64,000 nt of DNA from Atherix ibis (GCA_958298945.1 OY282605.1:3061811-3125810); one strand, 5' to 3'; counted from the stretch's first letter, positions 49,601 through 61,029 are shown. Notes: generated by a model from the sequence alone, not told the origin. Numbers and translations are program-made.

Positions 49601-51581
49601 TCTTTCGTAAATATATTTTTTTTATGCAAATCAATTGAGAATATCTTATAATCTTATAATTATCTATTGGGTTGTGCGGAAAGTAATTTCGTTTTTTTAA
49701 TAAAAAATGAAAGACGATTTTCTTATAGTGAATTAATATTTTATTCAATTAAATATTGTTCAGTCTGATCCAATATCCTTTGCCATCTTTCTGGCTGTAG
49801 CATGATTCCACGCTCATAAAATTTTTGTTCTTTCGTGACAAAAAACAGATCCAAGTGATTTTTGACCTCCTTATTTGAATTAAACCGTCAAAAAAATTTT
49901 GTAGAGACCGGAACAAATGATAATTGAAAGGTGCTAGGTCTGGAGAGTATGGTTTGTGTGGCCGAGTGGTCAAACTTGTATTTGGTTTCGCATTATCCTG
50001 TCGGAACAATATACCTTTCCTATTGACAAAATCTGGCCTTTTTTCTTTAAGTGAATCATTCAATATGTCCAACTGATGACAGTATACTTCAGAATTGATC
50101 ATTGTGTTGCTTGGTAGAAGCTCAAAAAAGGTTATGCTATCTGTTTGGTGAGATTTCCTTTGCAATCTCACCAAACAGATAGCATAAGCTTTTTTGATGA
50201 ATATTGGCTTTCGAAGTGTTTTGAGCCGATTCATCTTTTATACTCCAGGATCTTTTGCGCTTAACATTGTTGTAGATACGACCGCAAATTATAAACGTCA
50301 ATACGACGGCTCAAATTTTTTTCCGTAAAAAGATGAGGAACCCATGTGTTGAGCTTTGAGATTAAACCTAGCCGTTTCAAATGATCATGAACGGTCGAAT
50401 TCGATAAATTTAATCTCTGAGCGATCTCACGAGTTGTTATTCGCCGGCTTGCATCTATTAATGCCTTTATTGTGTCTTCATCAGCTTCAACTGGCCTTCC
50501 AGAACGTGGTGCATCTTCCAGATCAAAATCGCCGAATCGAAATTTTGCAAACCAGTTTTGGCACTGGCGCTCACTTAACACATCGGATAATTTTTTTCTT
50601 GCTTGAACAGTATTTTTATCTTTTCTATAGTAGAAAAGTAAAATATGCCGAAAATGCTGTTTTTCACTTTCCATATTTAAAAGAGTATCAACCAAAAACT
50701 ACTGTGCAGAATCAATCGAATTTTTTTACTAGCAATCTTTGCTATGTCAGCTGTCAAAATACATATGATTATGCGGCTTAAGTGTGAAGTTGGTTATGAA
50801 AAAATACAGTTAAGTCCTCTGTTAAGAAACAACGAAATTACTTTCCGGACAACCCAATATTAAAAAGCTTAATAGAAATATTTCTTGATAAAAAAAAAAA
50901 AATACAATAAATAAGTAATCTTATTAAAATATTTGATTTTAATTACAAAATAAACTTAATTGGCAATTTTTGATTTCAGGCAAATATTATAAGTCGTGCC
51001 ACACAGTCTGTCCCTTCGCCAATTAAAAATTTACAAGAAGCTAATCGAAATGTGAACGTTCCTGAATTGTTATCAGCAATTGGCTATGAATTTTTGAGAA
51101 CTTCTGCAACTGAATTGGTTGATGGCGGCCGTGAACAGGCAATGAAACAACGCGGCTTCCAGCTAATTAATCCAACAGAAAAATGGTTTCCTGGCATAAC
51201 AGAAATTCGTGAAATGTTTGCCTCGTGGGACTGGCGTTTGGGGAAGACTCCGAAATTCACTGTAGAAAAGGAAATTCATTTGAAGGCAGACAATGAAGAC
51301 CATAAAATGATACTGAAAGTGGAAGTCGATAAGGTATGTGGTTTTTTTTAAAAAATATTTTTGTTGGTCCATTTTTTTTATTAATTTGAATAATAAAATT
51401 ATTTATTCAATTTTAGGGTATTATCATTGATATCAATTTGGTTTTGCAAACGAACGATGTTATCCCGATTGTGTCGAACCTACGCAATCAACCATATTCG
51501 GAGGATTCACTTCATGGAATTGTTAATGCCCTGAAAGGTGTTTCAACCGAAAACGTGAAACAAGCTATAAGCGGATTATGA
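40618..51581 (+). CDS. LIPT1: Lipoyltransferase 1, mitochondrial
   Basis: Four exons, 40618-41175, 42679-42786, 50980-51333 and 51417-51581, all phase 0 with GT..AG junctions, give 394 residues. The N-terminus (about residues 3-36) is rich in Arg/Ser/Thr and lacks acids, as expected of a mitochondrial presequence. The lipoyl/biotin ligase fold is clear: DPCVVIGRHQNPF (residues 97-109), then RRNSGGGTVYHDRGN (125-139), then ISGTAAKLGRPNAYHHCTLL from residue 187, in which K193 is the conserved lysine of the family. The third exon encodes the C-terminal accessory part (TEKWFPGITEI, ASWDWRLGKTPKF). By family knowledge it transfers lipoyl groups to the E2 subunits of 2-oxoacid dehydrogenases. Introns 1 and 2 hold one and at least five transposon insertions. 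A second ATG at 40624 is also possible as the start. Confidence 0.94.
41259..42166 (-). mobile_element. Mariner element, family 2, copy 4 (internally deleted)
   Basis: In LIPT1 intron 1. Left terminus TGCGAGGTTTTTTCAAAAAG and right terminus complementary to TACTAGGTCTGTTCAAAAAG. Minus-strand pieces include WVHGYDVEIKAQSSQWKLPHEPRPKK-type sequence and the MSSCHRVERSIKNITCK-frame shadow of the catalytic core. The helix-turn-helix region is deleted between about 41940 and 41970, bringing the size to 0.9 kb. A 23-base stretch is tandemly repeated at 41743-41765 and 41771-41793. Inactive. Confidence 0.85.
42787..44319. other. First part of LIPT1 intron 2
   Basis: AT-rich intron sequence. An open frame at 43000-43287 has no recognisable similarity. 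Segment 43490-43640 is somewhat richer in GC but I cannot assign it. Confidence 0.35.
44450..45688 (-). mobile_element. Mariner element, family 1, copy 2 (full length, nearly intact)
   Basis: Termini TTGGGTTGTCCGGAAAGTAA and its inverted copy (one mismatch), flanked by TA, 1239 bases. Minus-strand transposase reads from EDVLSERQCQNWFAKF through GRPVEADKGTIKALMDANRR, a helix-turn-helix (EIAERLNLSNSTVHDHLKRL), ITGDEKWVVYNNVKRKRLW, then after one frame change VMLSVWWDFKGIVYFELLPS, FQQDNAKPHTSL and YSPDLSPSDYHLF (DD34D) to the end QRVLDQNGQYLIE. The start is damaged: the codon after the usual ATG (about 45502) is TAA. This copy is the best template of its family here but is not active as it stands. 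Confidence 0.92.
46090..47350 (+). mobile_element. Mariner element, family 3 (broken)
   Basis: The termini are CATTTGTAAGACCTTAAATC (left, about 46091) and the complement of CAGGTGTATAAGCTCAAATC (right), about 1.26 kb. Plus-strand transposase starts in the LEKEHMREALLFCFNLKKSA region and continues MLAEQLDVTQPTISTRLRAM in another frame, then DEKWIYSENPKRKKSWVDPG, CFWWYQQGIVYYEMLKAFET, FLHDKAPSHTSKMVRNYLET and YSPDLAPSEYHLFSAF to WLDEWFASKE. Frame changes near 46540-46620 and a stop before the C-terminus inactivate it. HDK in place of HDN next to the second Asp is a further change. It is inserted in the Tc1-like element. Confidence 0.86.
47551..49666. other. LIPT1 intron 2, AT-rich stretch
   Basis: No gene or classifiable repeat. 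An uninterrupted run of 11 C at 49196-49206, followed by a CT-rich stretch, is the only compositional exception. Confidence 0.4.
49667..50857 (-). mobile_element. Mariner element, family 1, copy 3 (broken)
   Basis: Termini TTGGGTTGTGCGGAAAGTAA and the inverted GGACAACCCAA end, with TA on both sides, 1191 bases. Minus-strand pieces: MESEKQHFRHILLFYYRKDK (intact start codon at about 50672), DALERQC-type region with a small deletion, RRITTREIAQRLNLSNST, then a deletion removing the first catalytic block near 50275. The C-terminal half has FRQDNAKPNTSL, and a deletion there too. A 24-bp inverted repeat sits at 50132-50187. Confidence 0.88.
50132..50187. repeat. Perfect 24-bp inverted repeat inside a mariner copy
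   Basis: Arms 50132-50155 and 50164-50187 are exact reverse complements (TTATGCTATCTGTTTGG.. and its inverse) with an 8-base spacer. Related copies have this sequence only once, so one arm is an inverted duplication. It could form a cruciform or RNA hairpin. Confidence 0.9.
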
Positions 51582-54500
51582 GGACTAATTGTTCGCGGTG
51601 ACTAAGAAAATCCTTTTTTAGTCTTGGGCGTTTGCTGTTTGCTGAACTTCTTGAAGATGATCATTAACAATGTACCCAAAGCAAATTGGAATCTAATAAC
51701 AACCTCTCCTTACTACTAAAATATTTTTTGTCCTTTTAATGTTTTATAAAATTCCCGCCAACTCTATAATTTTGATTTACATAAAAAATGATTTTTTTTT
51801 TGGTATTGCAGTAATTCCCTAATAATTAATATGAATATGTTTCTATTTTTGCATTGTGCCAATGTATTTAATATATTTTTAAATTCCAATAACATTTTTA
51901 TTTAATTTTAATATGAAATAAAATATTTATATGAAATTAAGAAAGATTATTCAAAAAATATGAAGAAAAAATACTCGTAAATGAAATATTAGTAGAAAAA
52001 AATATTATTGAAATTATTTTGATGACAAAACTATAATAAAAGTGGATTTTTAATTTTTCTAATTCATCAATTTCTATGTAGTAAATTTTAAAAAAAAATT
52101 GTTTTATAGAATTTAGCAAAAAAAAAAAATAGAATTTGTTTGTCTGTTTTTTTTGTTGCCAAAATTAAGAAAATAAAATTTAGAAAATTTCGTATTGTGT
52201 AAGACTGATTTAAGAAAAGAAACTCTTCGTTTATAATTTAATAAAAAAAAAACAAAATTAAATTTATGATTATTTTTGATTTGAAAAGGAATTTTTTACA
52301 TTGAAAAATAGATTAGCGACTGTAATTTGAATAATTATCATGATTTTTGATTTTGTTATTTTGTACTAAACCATTTTTTCTGAAGTGTTTATTTACCAGA
52401 TTTGTATGTTATTAAAACATTTAGCTTTTTTTTGTTCCAATTTATATAATGTAAATTTTAAAAGTACTTTTTTTTGTGAGATGTATTATATTAAAATTTA
52501 TATTATATTTGGGATAAAAAGTAAATACAATTTCATCGAAATAAATTTGTCTGTAGTTGTTATTTTTCGCAACTATTTATTGAAATTGACACTTTCAGTA
52601 AATTTAAACCATTTTAATATACTGAAGATTATTTAAAAAAAACTAAAATTTCTTTTGCCAAACAAATGAATTTTCCTATTTTGTAAAAGTATGTATTTTT
52701 TGTCAAATGGTACCTTTTAATTTTTTTTTTGCGAAATGATAGTTTTCTTAAACTTTTTCAACATTTAATTTTAAGAAAAGTATAGATAAGAATTTTATTC
52801 TTAAAATTATATATTTAATGTTTTAGAAAATTTTGGAGGATTTTACATGTTGTCTGTCTTCGAGCAAGCGTTTGTTATATATTATAGTGGTTTTTTCCCC
52901 AGCTGTATTTAAAGTATTTGCAACTTATCTCAACTATCACTCCTGGATTCACTTTTCAAATTTCATTTTTTTTTCTAATTTTTATTTTTTATTCATAGTT
53001 TAATGATAGTTAACTGTAGAAATATTTAAATTGCGAACTAATGAAACCCAATTTTATGTCCAAGAATATAATCATATCATGAAAATTTGTTATTAAAATT
53101 AAATATATTTTATAGTGTAATATATATTATTTTATATATTTCTACACTTCAACGATTGAATATAATTTATAATAATATTAAGTTTAGAAATATCATTTTT
53201 TTTTCACAACTATTTAATGCTATTAACAAACATTTTCATAAATACTTATAATAGTTGATTTATAGTCTATATTTGTTGAAAAAATTTAGTCCACCTTCAA
53301 ATTCATAGCATTTCCATATATTAATTTAGCTTATTTGTTTAGAGTAATTTATTTCATTTTTCTTGACGAAAAAAAAATTACTGAATGTATAATTTTTATT
53401 GTTAGTTTAAATATTTTTCTTCCCATAAAATATAAATAAAAAAAACTTTAGAAAAGTATATATTTGATTAATCAGTTTTTTGTTTGTTTATTATTTTTTT
53501 TTTGGAATTTCATTTAGTTTTATTTATTGAAACACTCTCAAATTTTGTTTTTATGATTTAATATAATAATAATATGCTTAGATAATAAAAAAGCTAATAC
53601 ACTTCTTATTTGTTTTTTTTTTTAAAATGTTTTCTCATTTGCTTTTTATTATATTTTATATTGCTTAAAAGTGTAGAAACAAGTTGTTTTTACATTTCCA
53701 TCAATCGTAAACATGTTTACAAATTTTTAATTTTTGTTTTCATTAATATCAATAATATAGAAGTTTATAATTATCATACCTAAGATCTTCTAGAACAGTA
53801 AGTAAATTTTAATTCGTAGTATTGTTAAATCATAATTAAAAAATGACCCATTAAAGCTGCTTTAAAATATTTTGAAATTTTAGTATGTCAATATATTATT
53901 TTTGAAAAAAAAACCAAAACATGCAGTCTCATTGAACTTATTGAAGAAGACTTGTTTTATTTAAAATAACGATTAAAATCACAATTTATATCAAGGAAGT
54001 AATATACTGGCAGAATACAATGCAAATATATTTTACATTTTATTGTTTTCTTATGAAATTGAAGTTTATATTTCTTATCAATTTATTTTTGGTTTTGTTT
54101 TATATTAAAAATGTATAAATCAATTGCATAATAACAACTTGTTATTTAAACAAACAAACCGGAAGAATAGCTTTAATTCTCCATAAACTTGATTTCTGCA
54201 ATATTAGCTAGTTGTTTTTATTAAGATGGGATCAGATTTAACTAAAGATTTCCCAACATACCATATATGTATGGATAGGTAAGTTAGAAAAGTAATTTTG
54301 TTAATTTCGCGGCATTTTATTTTCAATCAGATAATATGCTAACTTATACATTAGTTATAAGAATAGATTAGAAAATTTTCAGTTAAATTACAAACTTAGC
54401 AAAGATAGTTTTATTAGATCGAAATCTATGTAACGTTAGAGAGATTAAATAGGTAATTTCTTTTGGGACTTATTTCGCCATAACGATTTTCATCGTCTTT

Positions 54501-55250
54501 TTGTTTTACTATTCATCACGTCTTATGCAATGCCAATTTTGTCCATCTCTTTGGCATCTTGTCTCGTAATCAAAATCAAAAGAGCATCGAAACGAAAGAA
54601 GAATGCAAACTTTGCTGAGGAGGGAAAATGTCATGATTTGAACTTATCTTTGAAATAAACGTGATCTTCCTCAAAGTCTATAATAGTAATTGCGGTTTAC
54701 CGTTCTGTACTTATTATGGGCTCACAAGCAGCTTTAAAGCCTGGACTCCATCTTGATTGCTTCCCGCCTCCGATTGTTTAAATTAATAAAATTGATGCTA
54801 ATATTTATGAGCAATTAGAGTCAGTTTTTGTATTGAATTACCACACATAAAATAAAATGTTTGCCGGTTAATTAACTAATTTTATACTTAGTTCAATTTT
54901 TTCTTTATTCTATTGTATAGAAAAATTGCAAAATAGTGTTTTTTTTCTTAATTTTATAAAATTGATTCGGCTTGGATCGAAAACGGTGGTTAATCAATTT
55001 AGTTAATATAATTTCTTTTAAACAACTTTCTAATTTGTCATATTGCCCATTTCTGTATGCAAATTGGCAAATGTTATACATATTGAAAGAAGCCTTACAA
55101 ATGTTCACTAATGCTTTCGCCACAGATTATTTTCTTCAGTGCGCATCTACTTAGTAAATGCACAAACCTTATTTATATTTACTTTTATTCCAAATGCATT
55201 TTGTTAGTGTTTCTCTTCCCTTCATTTGAGACTAGACAACCAACAATGAT
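51582..55250. other. AT-rich interval after LIPT1
   Basis: The LIPT1 3' end comes first: AATAAA near 51917. The rest is very AT-rich with A/T runs. A slightly GC-richer part (about 54450-54780) and a minus-strand open frame of 72 codons (54905-55123, Cys/Tyr-rich start) show no similarity that I can name. I do not call a gene. Confidence 0.4.
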
Positions 55251-55254
55251 CAAT

Positions 55255-55640
55255 TTACTATGAATTTATTTTTAAATAATACAATTGTTTGATATATTAG
55301 AGATAGTAATAAATAATTAGAGTAATTTAATTGTAAATATTTTTTGTTTTTGTTTAAACTCGATTGACCTTCCTCTTACTTGAATGGAGAAAACAATAGT
55401 CAAAATCCATCCGAGTTAAATGAAAGCGTAATAATTTTAAATTAATTCATTTCGTTGATGATTTAGTCGCATGTATGTTTTCGTTAAATAGATACGTTAT
55501 CTATAATAAAATCATTATAGAAAAATTCAATTAAAGAACATAATAAAATATAGTATGCTTAAGTTTAGAATAAGGAATGATAGAAATTATAAAAAAAAGT
55601 GGTTTTTACGGAAAAACCAATGTAATTTCCCTTAAAATAT
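55255..55640 (+). repeat. Duplicated unit B, copy 1
   Basis: This stretch recurs with small insertions and substitutions at 57772-58215. Shared landmarks are ATGAATTTATTTTTAAATAA, AAACTCGATTGACCTTC, TTAATTCATTTCGTTGATGA and GATACGTTATCTATAA. It is non-coding as far as I can see. The two copies flank a pair of mariner insertions. Confidence 0.85.
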
Positions 55641-55673
55641 ACTTTAATTATAGTATATGTTATATATTTTTTC

Positions 55674-56857
55674 CCGACAGATGACTAAATTGTATTTTTC
55701 ACAACCAACTTCACACTTAAACCGCATAATCATATGTATTTTGACAGCGGGCATAGCAAGGCTTGTTTGTGAAAAAATTCGATTGATTCTTCACAGTAGT
55801 TTTTGGTTTATACCCTTTTAAATATGGAAAGTGAAAAACCGCATTTTCGGCATATTTTACTTTTCTACTATAAAAAAGATAAAAATGCTGTTCAAGCAAG
55901 AAAAATATTATTCGTAGTGTATGGAGAAGATATCTTAAGTGAGCGCCAGTGTCAAAACTGGTTTGTAAAATTTCGATCCGGCAATTTTGATCTCGAAGTT
56001 CCACCACGTCTTGTAAGGTCAGTTGAAAAGATTAAATTTATCGAATACGACTGTTCGTGATGATTTTAAACGGCTAGGTTTTATCTCAAAGCTCGACTTA
56101 TGGGTTGCTCATCTTCTTACGGAAAACAATTTGTGCAGTCGCATTGACGTTTGTGATTTGCTTCTCAAACGCCAAGAAAATAATCCATTTTTGAAGCGTA
56201 TCATTACTGGGGACGATAAATGGGTTATCTACAACAATTTTAAGGGCAAAAGATCGTGGAGTGGAAAAGATGAACCGGCTCAAAGCACTTCGAAAGCCAA
56301 TATTCATAAAAAAAGGTTATGCTATCTGTTTGGTGGGATTTCAAAGGAATCGTTTATTTTGAGTTTCTACCGAGCAACACAATGATCAATTCTGCAGTGT
56401 ACTGTCATCAGTTGGACAAATTGAATAATTCACTTAAAGAAAAAAGGCCAGAATTGGTCAATGGGAAAGGTATAGTATTTCAACAAGATAATGCGAAACC
56501 ACATACAAGTTTGATCACTCAGCAAAAGCTTTTAGCGCTTGGATGGGATATACTGCCACACCCATCATACTCTCCAGACCAAGCACCTTCCGATTATCAT
56601 TTGTTCCAGTCTCTACAAAATTTTTTAGACGATAAAAAGTTTAATTGAAATGAGGAGGCGAAAAATCACTTGGAAAAGTTTTTCTTAGCAAAGAACAAAA
56701 AATTTATGAGCGTGGAATCATGCTATTGCCAGAAAGATGGCAAAAGGTATTTGCTCAGAATGGACAATATTTAATTGAATAAAATATTAATTCACTATAA
56801 GAAAATCGTCTTTCATTTTTATTAAAAAAAAAGGAAATTACTTTCCGGACAACCCAA
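55674..56857 (+). mobile_element. Mariner element, family 1, copy 4 (5' end lost)
   Basis: The right terminus (CTTTCCGGACAACCCAA) is intact at 56841-56857. The first roughly 45 bases of the left terminus are missing. Plus-strand transposase: MESEKPHFRHILLFYYKKDK from about 55825, EDILSERQCQNWFVKFRSGN, a deletion of the linker and helix-turn-helix start near 56030, then RLNLSNTTVRDDFKRLG, ITGDDKWVIYNNFKGKRSW, VWWDFKGIVYFEFLPSNTMI, FQQDNAKPHTSLIT and YSPDQAPSDYHLFQSL (the middle Leu of SPDLAP replaced by Gln). Frame changes near 56300 and 56645. Confidence 0.88.
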
Positions 56858-56859
56858 TA

Positions 56860-57671
56860 TACGAGGTCTGTTCAAAAAGTATCGCGAATTTTGAATTTCC
56901 GCGGGTTACGTATATTCGTTTTCGATTTTTTGTGGCGTTATGTTGGTATTTATGTCTCTCACTTATGCCGACAAGTTTGGCTATTTTGAATGTTAAGTTA
57001 ATTTTTGACAGCTGCTTTGCTTGGACGTGTTTTGCCTCGTCTTCGATTTTTGCCCATTCCAAAAAATGGATCAAAGAATCTGTATCAAATTTTGTGTGAA
57101 AAACAAAATTAATTGCGCGAACGCAATCAGAATGTTGACTGTAGCATATGGTGAAGCTACCTTGGCCGAGAAGATGTGAACGACGAAAAGCGTTCCAGTG
57201 AAGGTTTTGCTTACAGTTTTCTTCGATTGCAAGGGCGTGGTGCATCATGAGTTCTTGCCACAGGGTAGAACGGTCAATAAGGAATATAACCTGCAAGTTC
57301 TGCGCAAGTTGCGCAAGGTAATCCCCCAGAAACGCTCGGATTTGTGGAAGAACAAAAGTTGGCTTTTGCATCATGATAACGCCTCTGCTCACGCATCGTT
57401 GCTTGTGGGCAAATTTTTGACCAAAAACAACACACTAATAATGCCACAGCCACCATATTCCCCAGATCTGGCCCCCTGTGAGTTTTTCTTGTTCCCGAAA
57501 CTGAATAGCCCCATGATTTTTTGAAGTGCTTCGAGAATTGGAAAAAACGTTGGCACAAGTTTATAATATCTGGTGGGGATTACTTTGAAGGGGACAAAAT
57601 AGATATTCAGGAATAAATAAATAATTTTTGAAAAAACACAAAATTCGCGATACTTTTTGAACAGACCTCAT
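56860..57671 (+). mobile_element. Mariner element, family 2, copy 5 (internally deleted)
   Basis: Starts TACGAGGTCTGTTCAAAAAG directly after the previous mariner and ends at 57671 with the inverted terminus (slightly mutated, TGAGGTCTGTTC on the minus strand). About 450 bases of coding sequence are missing between roughly 57165 and 57200, which removes the DNA-binding domain. The catalytic end remains as VLLTVFFDCKGVVHHEFLPQ, LLHHDNASAHASLLVGKFLT and PQPPYSPDLAPCEFFLFPKL, with CE in place of CD at the third catalytic position. Confidence 0.88.
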
Positions 57672-58440
57672 ATACTACCAGAGGTCAATTTTACAATAGT
57701 ACAAGTTTAAGGTACAGACAAAATGTAGTCTGATGGTTTTTGAATCATTACAAACTTGAATCCTCAACGTATTATGAATTTATTTTTAAATAATACAATT
57801 TTTTGATATATTATAGATAGCAATAAATAATTAGAGTAATTTAAGAATAATAAAATGATTTAATGGACCAGTTAGCAAAATTTAATTGTAAATATTTTGT
57901 TTTTGCTTAAACTCGATTGACCTTCTCCTCCTCCTTGAATGGAGAGAACAATAGCCAAAATGCAATCGACTTAAATGAAAGCGCAATAATTTTAAATTAA
58001 TTCATTTCGTTGATGATTTATTCACATGTATATTTATCGTTAAAAACATGTAGATACGTTATCTATAAGAAAATTATTATAGAAAAATTAAACAATGTAA
58101 TAAAATATGCTTAAGCTTAGAATTAGGACCGACAGAGAGAATTAAGGACATTATGAAAAAAACTTGTTTTTAAGGAAATTATGTAAAAAAAAATACCAAT
58201 GTTATTTCCCCTATAATGTTTAATAAAAAAAACTGTGATTTTCAAAATGTATACTTTATATAAACTTAATACAGAAAAGAAAATTTTACATAATATTTTT
58301 TTCAGCCAAAATTATAGTGTGAAAATATATACTATCAGAGGTCATTTTTACAATAGTATACAAGCTTAAATTACAGACAAAATGTAGTCTGACGGTTTTT
58401 GAATCATCGCCAACTTAAATCATCAACGTATAGCGAATAC
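57665..58440 (+). repeat. Duplicated units A, B (copy 2) and A'
   Basis: Unit A (57672-57771) contains CAGAGGTCA, ACAGACAAAATGTAGTCTGA and GGTTTTTGAATCAT. It recurs as A' at 58332-58435. Between them 57772-58215 is the second copy of unit B. The order B, [two mariners], A, B, A' fits a tandem AB repeat of roughly 0.66 kb into which the mariners were inserted. Confidence 0.8.
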
Positions 58441-59420
58441 CAATAAAATGCCGAAAGCAAAAGTCTTTTCTTGTCACGAATTTGGTATTTACGAGGTCAT
58501 AATTGAGAAGAAGTTCGTCGGATACGGCACACATCCGATTATTACTATGTGCTCGTGATATTTAAATGTTCTCTCTCCTCCTCCTTATTGTTATCTTGTT
58601 ATGTATTTTACTTTTAATCGCAATAAGAAGAAGACGAGTCACATAATAAGTTACAAATTATATATGGTTAAAGAAGAAGTAATTTTTTCTTATTATAAAA
58701 AAAAATAAAATTACGAATATTTTTAATATACGAGCTTAGAGACTATTGGAAATTACTATAATTTTCGAAAAGAATAAATTTTTATGTAAAAATTGATTTT
58801 TATAACAGATATAATAGGTGATATTATATGGTAAATTATATAATACTTATTAAAAAAAAATTGATTTCTGAAAAAAACCGAAATTATATTTGTAGACTTC
58901 TTAAGATGAATTTATCGATTTTTTTTTTCACTCAATAGGGGGTGGTTATTATGTATGTACATATATAAGAGGGTATCTGTTGAATTATATCATACAGTTT
59001 GCCATTAATATGATTAAGTACAATAAGGTAAAATAGCAAAAGTCTTTAAAATATACCATCAAGAATAATTTGAATATATATTTCTTGTTGACTCATAAAT
59101 ATTGTAGTATTAATACCACTTATTTGAAGAATGTGATCAAAGAGAAATTTCTAAAATAAGACACACATAAATATTTTTACCTAAAACAAATCAAGCTCAT
59201 TGGCCTATAAGCTATATATTAAAATTTCATTAAATCTAAGCAAATAAAAATATAATTACAAAAAATACATAAATAAAAAATTTTTAAGAAAAAAACAACA
59301 ACAACAACACCGTAACTCCATCTTCATTGTAGTAAATTAACTTTTACTTTTAATGAGAATTTCTATTTAGTATCGAATTATTTTTTTTTTTAGATATTTA
59401 TTAAAATTAAATAATAATAA
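58441..59420. other. AT-rich interval with one short open frame
   Basis: A 36-codon frame at 58448-58558 (MPKAKVFSCHEFGIYEVIIE..) has a less AT-biased composition than its surroundings but matches nothing that I recognise. The rest is AT-rich without other features. Confidence 0.3.
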
Positions 59421-59744
59421 ATGACTACGATGGATAATCATGTACTACCAACCATCTTCTTAATATTGAATTTGAATTTTTGGAATAAGATTTCTCTCAT
59501 TTATTTTGATATTTGTTTGATATTTGAAGGACAAGCCGAAACGAAAGTAATTAATAAGATTTTTGAAAAGTTTCTATTTTTTTCGTATGTACGATTTCAG
59601 TGGCATATAAAACAAATCGGATTCTTCAATCTTGAGAAGTTTGCAACTGAAGCGATGCGCATTAAACAACAAACGAAACCTTCAACAAATAATTTCGAAT
59701 ATCTTGCTGGTGGTAGTGGTGATTTCTTGAAATTATACCTATAA
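59421..59744 (+). other. Possible orphan exon
   Basis: Within this open stretch, TACGATTTCAG at 59590-59600 looks like a good splice acceptor. The codons after it (WHIKQIGFFNLEKFATEAMR.. to FLKLYL and stop at about 59742-59744) have a protein-like composition. I find no upstream exon and no family. It could be the last exon of a gene, a decayed gene, or chance. Confidence 0.25.
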
Positions 59745-60349
59745 CTATAAAGTGTTTGAAACTGAATGATTTGTTCAATTATTTATTCATTTTTTTCTAT
59801 CTTTCTTAAAACGTATCTCATTAGAAGAGCATTGCACAAAATCGATTTCCCTTCGGCTTACCTACCAGTTATTGACTAGGTTTTGATTTTCTTAAATCAT
59901 CCAAGATCAAATAGAGAAATGAAGAAAAATTATTATGGTTTTTGGCTAAAACATTTTTCTACTCATTAATAAGTGCTTTCAAAAGAGGAGAAAATAATTT
60001 CAAGGAGATATTAATTTTATTGTTTTGTTTGAAATTTTTTTCTCCAAAAATAATTTCGATAATCGCTGATTCAAAAGAACGTTGAGGCGCATCAAATTTT
60101 CGCCATCAAATCATGAGATTTTCGATTTTTCTTTTTTTTTATTACGTTTTATACGTATGCAATTAAAATTTATCCTATTTTATTAGTAAATTATGATAAT
60201 TTAAAATGTTTCTTGAGCTACTTTTTTTTTCTAAAGTCCACTTTCAATAACATTTGCATAGTCTTAGGCGCTTCGATAAATTAGATGATTTGGCAAAAAG
60301 TAAGAAGATGCTATTCAACAATGAACTTTTTGGCTATTCGGCAATGAAC

Positions 60350-61000
60350 TTTGTGCTTTACCATTTTACAATATCGAACGTAAAAATTTAGCATAAAATG
60401 CGTAGAATATAGCCAATTGAGTGCTGGATCAGCAAATTTTCTTCATTAATGAGGCTCATATCTTGCTCGGTGGATTTAGTCAATAATCAAAATTGCCATA
60501 CATGGGGCTCTGGAAAACTAAAAGTGACTGTAGAGAAGCCATTGTATCCACAAAAGGTCATTGGCTGGTGTTCATTTTCATATGAAGGCGTCATTGGTAC
60601 TTTTTCTTTGAAAATGAGGAAGAAGAGACCGTTTCTGACAATGCTAAGCACTATGGCCGTATAATAACCGATTTATTTTTGATCTGAACTAGAAAAGTTT
60701 ATTCTGAATTATATGTGGTTTTAATAAAATAAGCCAAATTGTTACTTTATTGCACAAACAATTATAAGAAAGCGTAATTTGAAGATTTGGTGATACCAAT
60801 TATCCTCGAAGATCATGCAATTTAAAACCGTTGGAATTTTCCTTCTCGGGACTACGTAAAAGATTATTTGTACGAAGACAATCCTCATACTTAAGAGCAT
60901 TTAAAAAATTAACATTTATTACGTAATTACCGTATTACAGTCCAAAAGGTGCGAAAAAGTCTTTAAAAATTATCTTAAAAGGATCGAGTATCGTAGTATC
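60350..61000 (+). mobile_element. Remnant of a mariner-related transposase gene
   Basis: Plus-strand reading gives FLHxxxHILLGGFSQ-like sequence, then NCHTWGSGKLKVTVEKPLYP and QKVIGWCSFSYEGVIGTFSL, then FENEEEETVSDN. This resembles the widespread insect transposase with NCRIWG..HEKPLHPQ..VWCGF..GIIGP and FFENE. Frameshifts and stops occur throughout, and the later part (about 60830-60960) is only faintly recognisable. Terminal repeats were not found. Confidence 0.6.
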
Positions 61001-61029
61001 CATTTGAATGATGTGTTATATTTTCTGCA

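Noticed and set aside
54905..55123. 72-codon minus-strand open frame (FNMYNICQFAYRNGQYDKL..)
   Set aside because: It looks slightly protein-like, but the frame starts at a non-ATG codon after a stop, has no recognisable relative and no clear splice partners.
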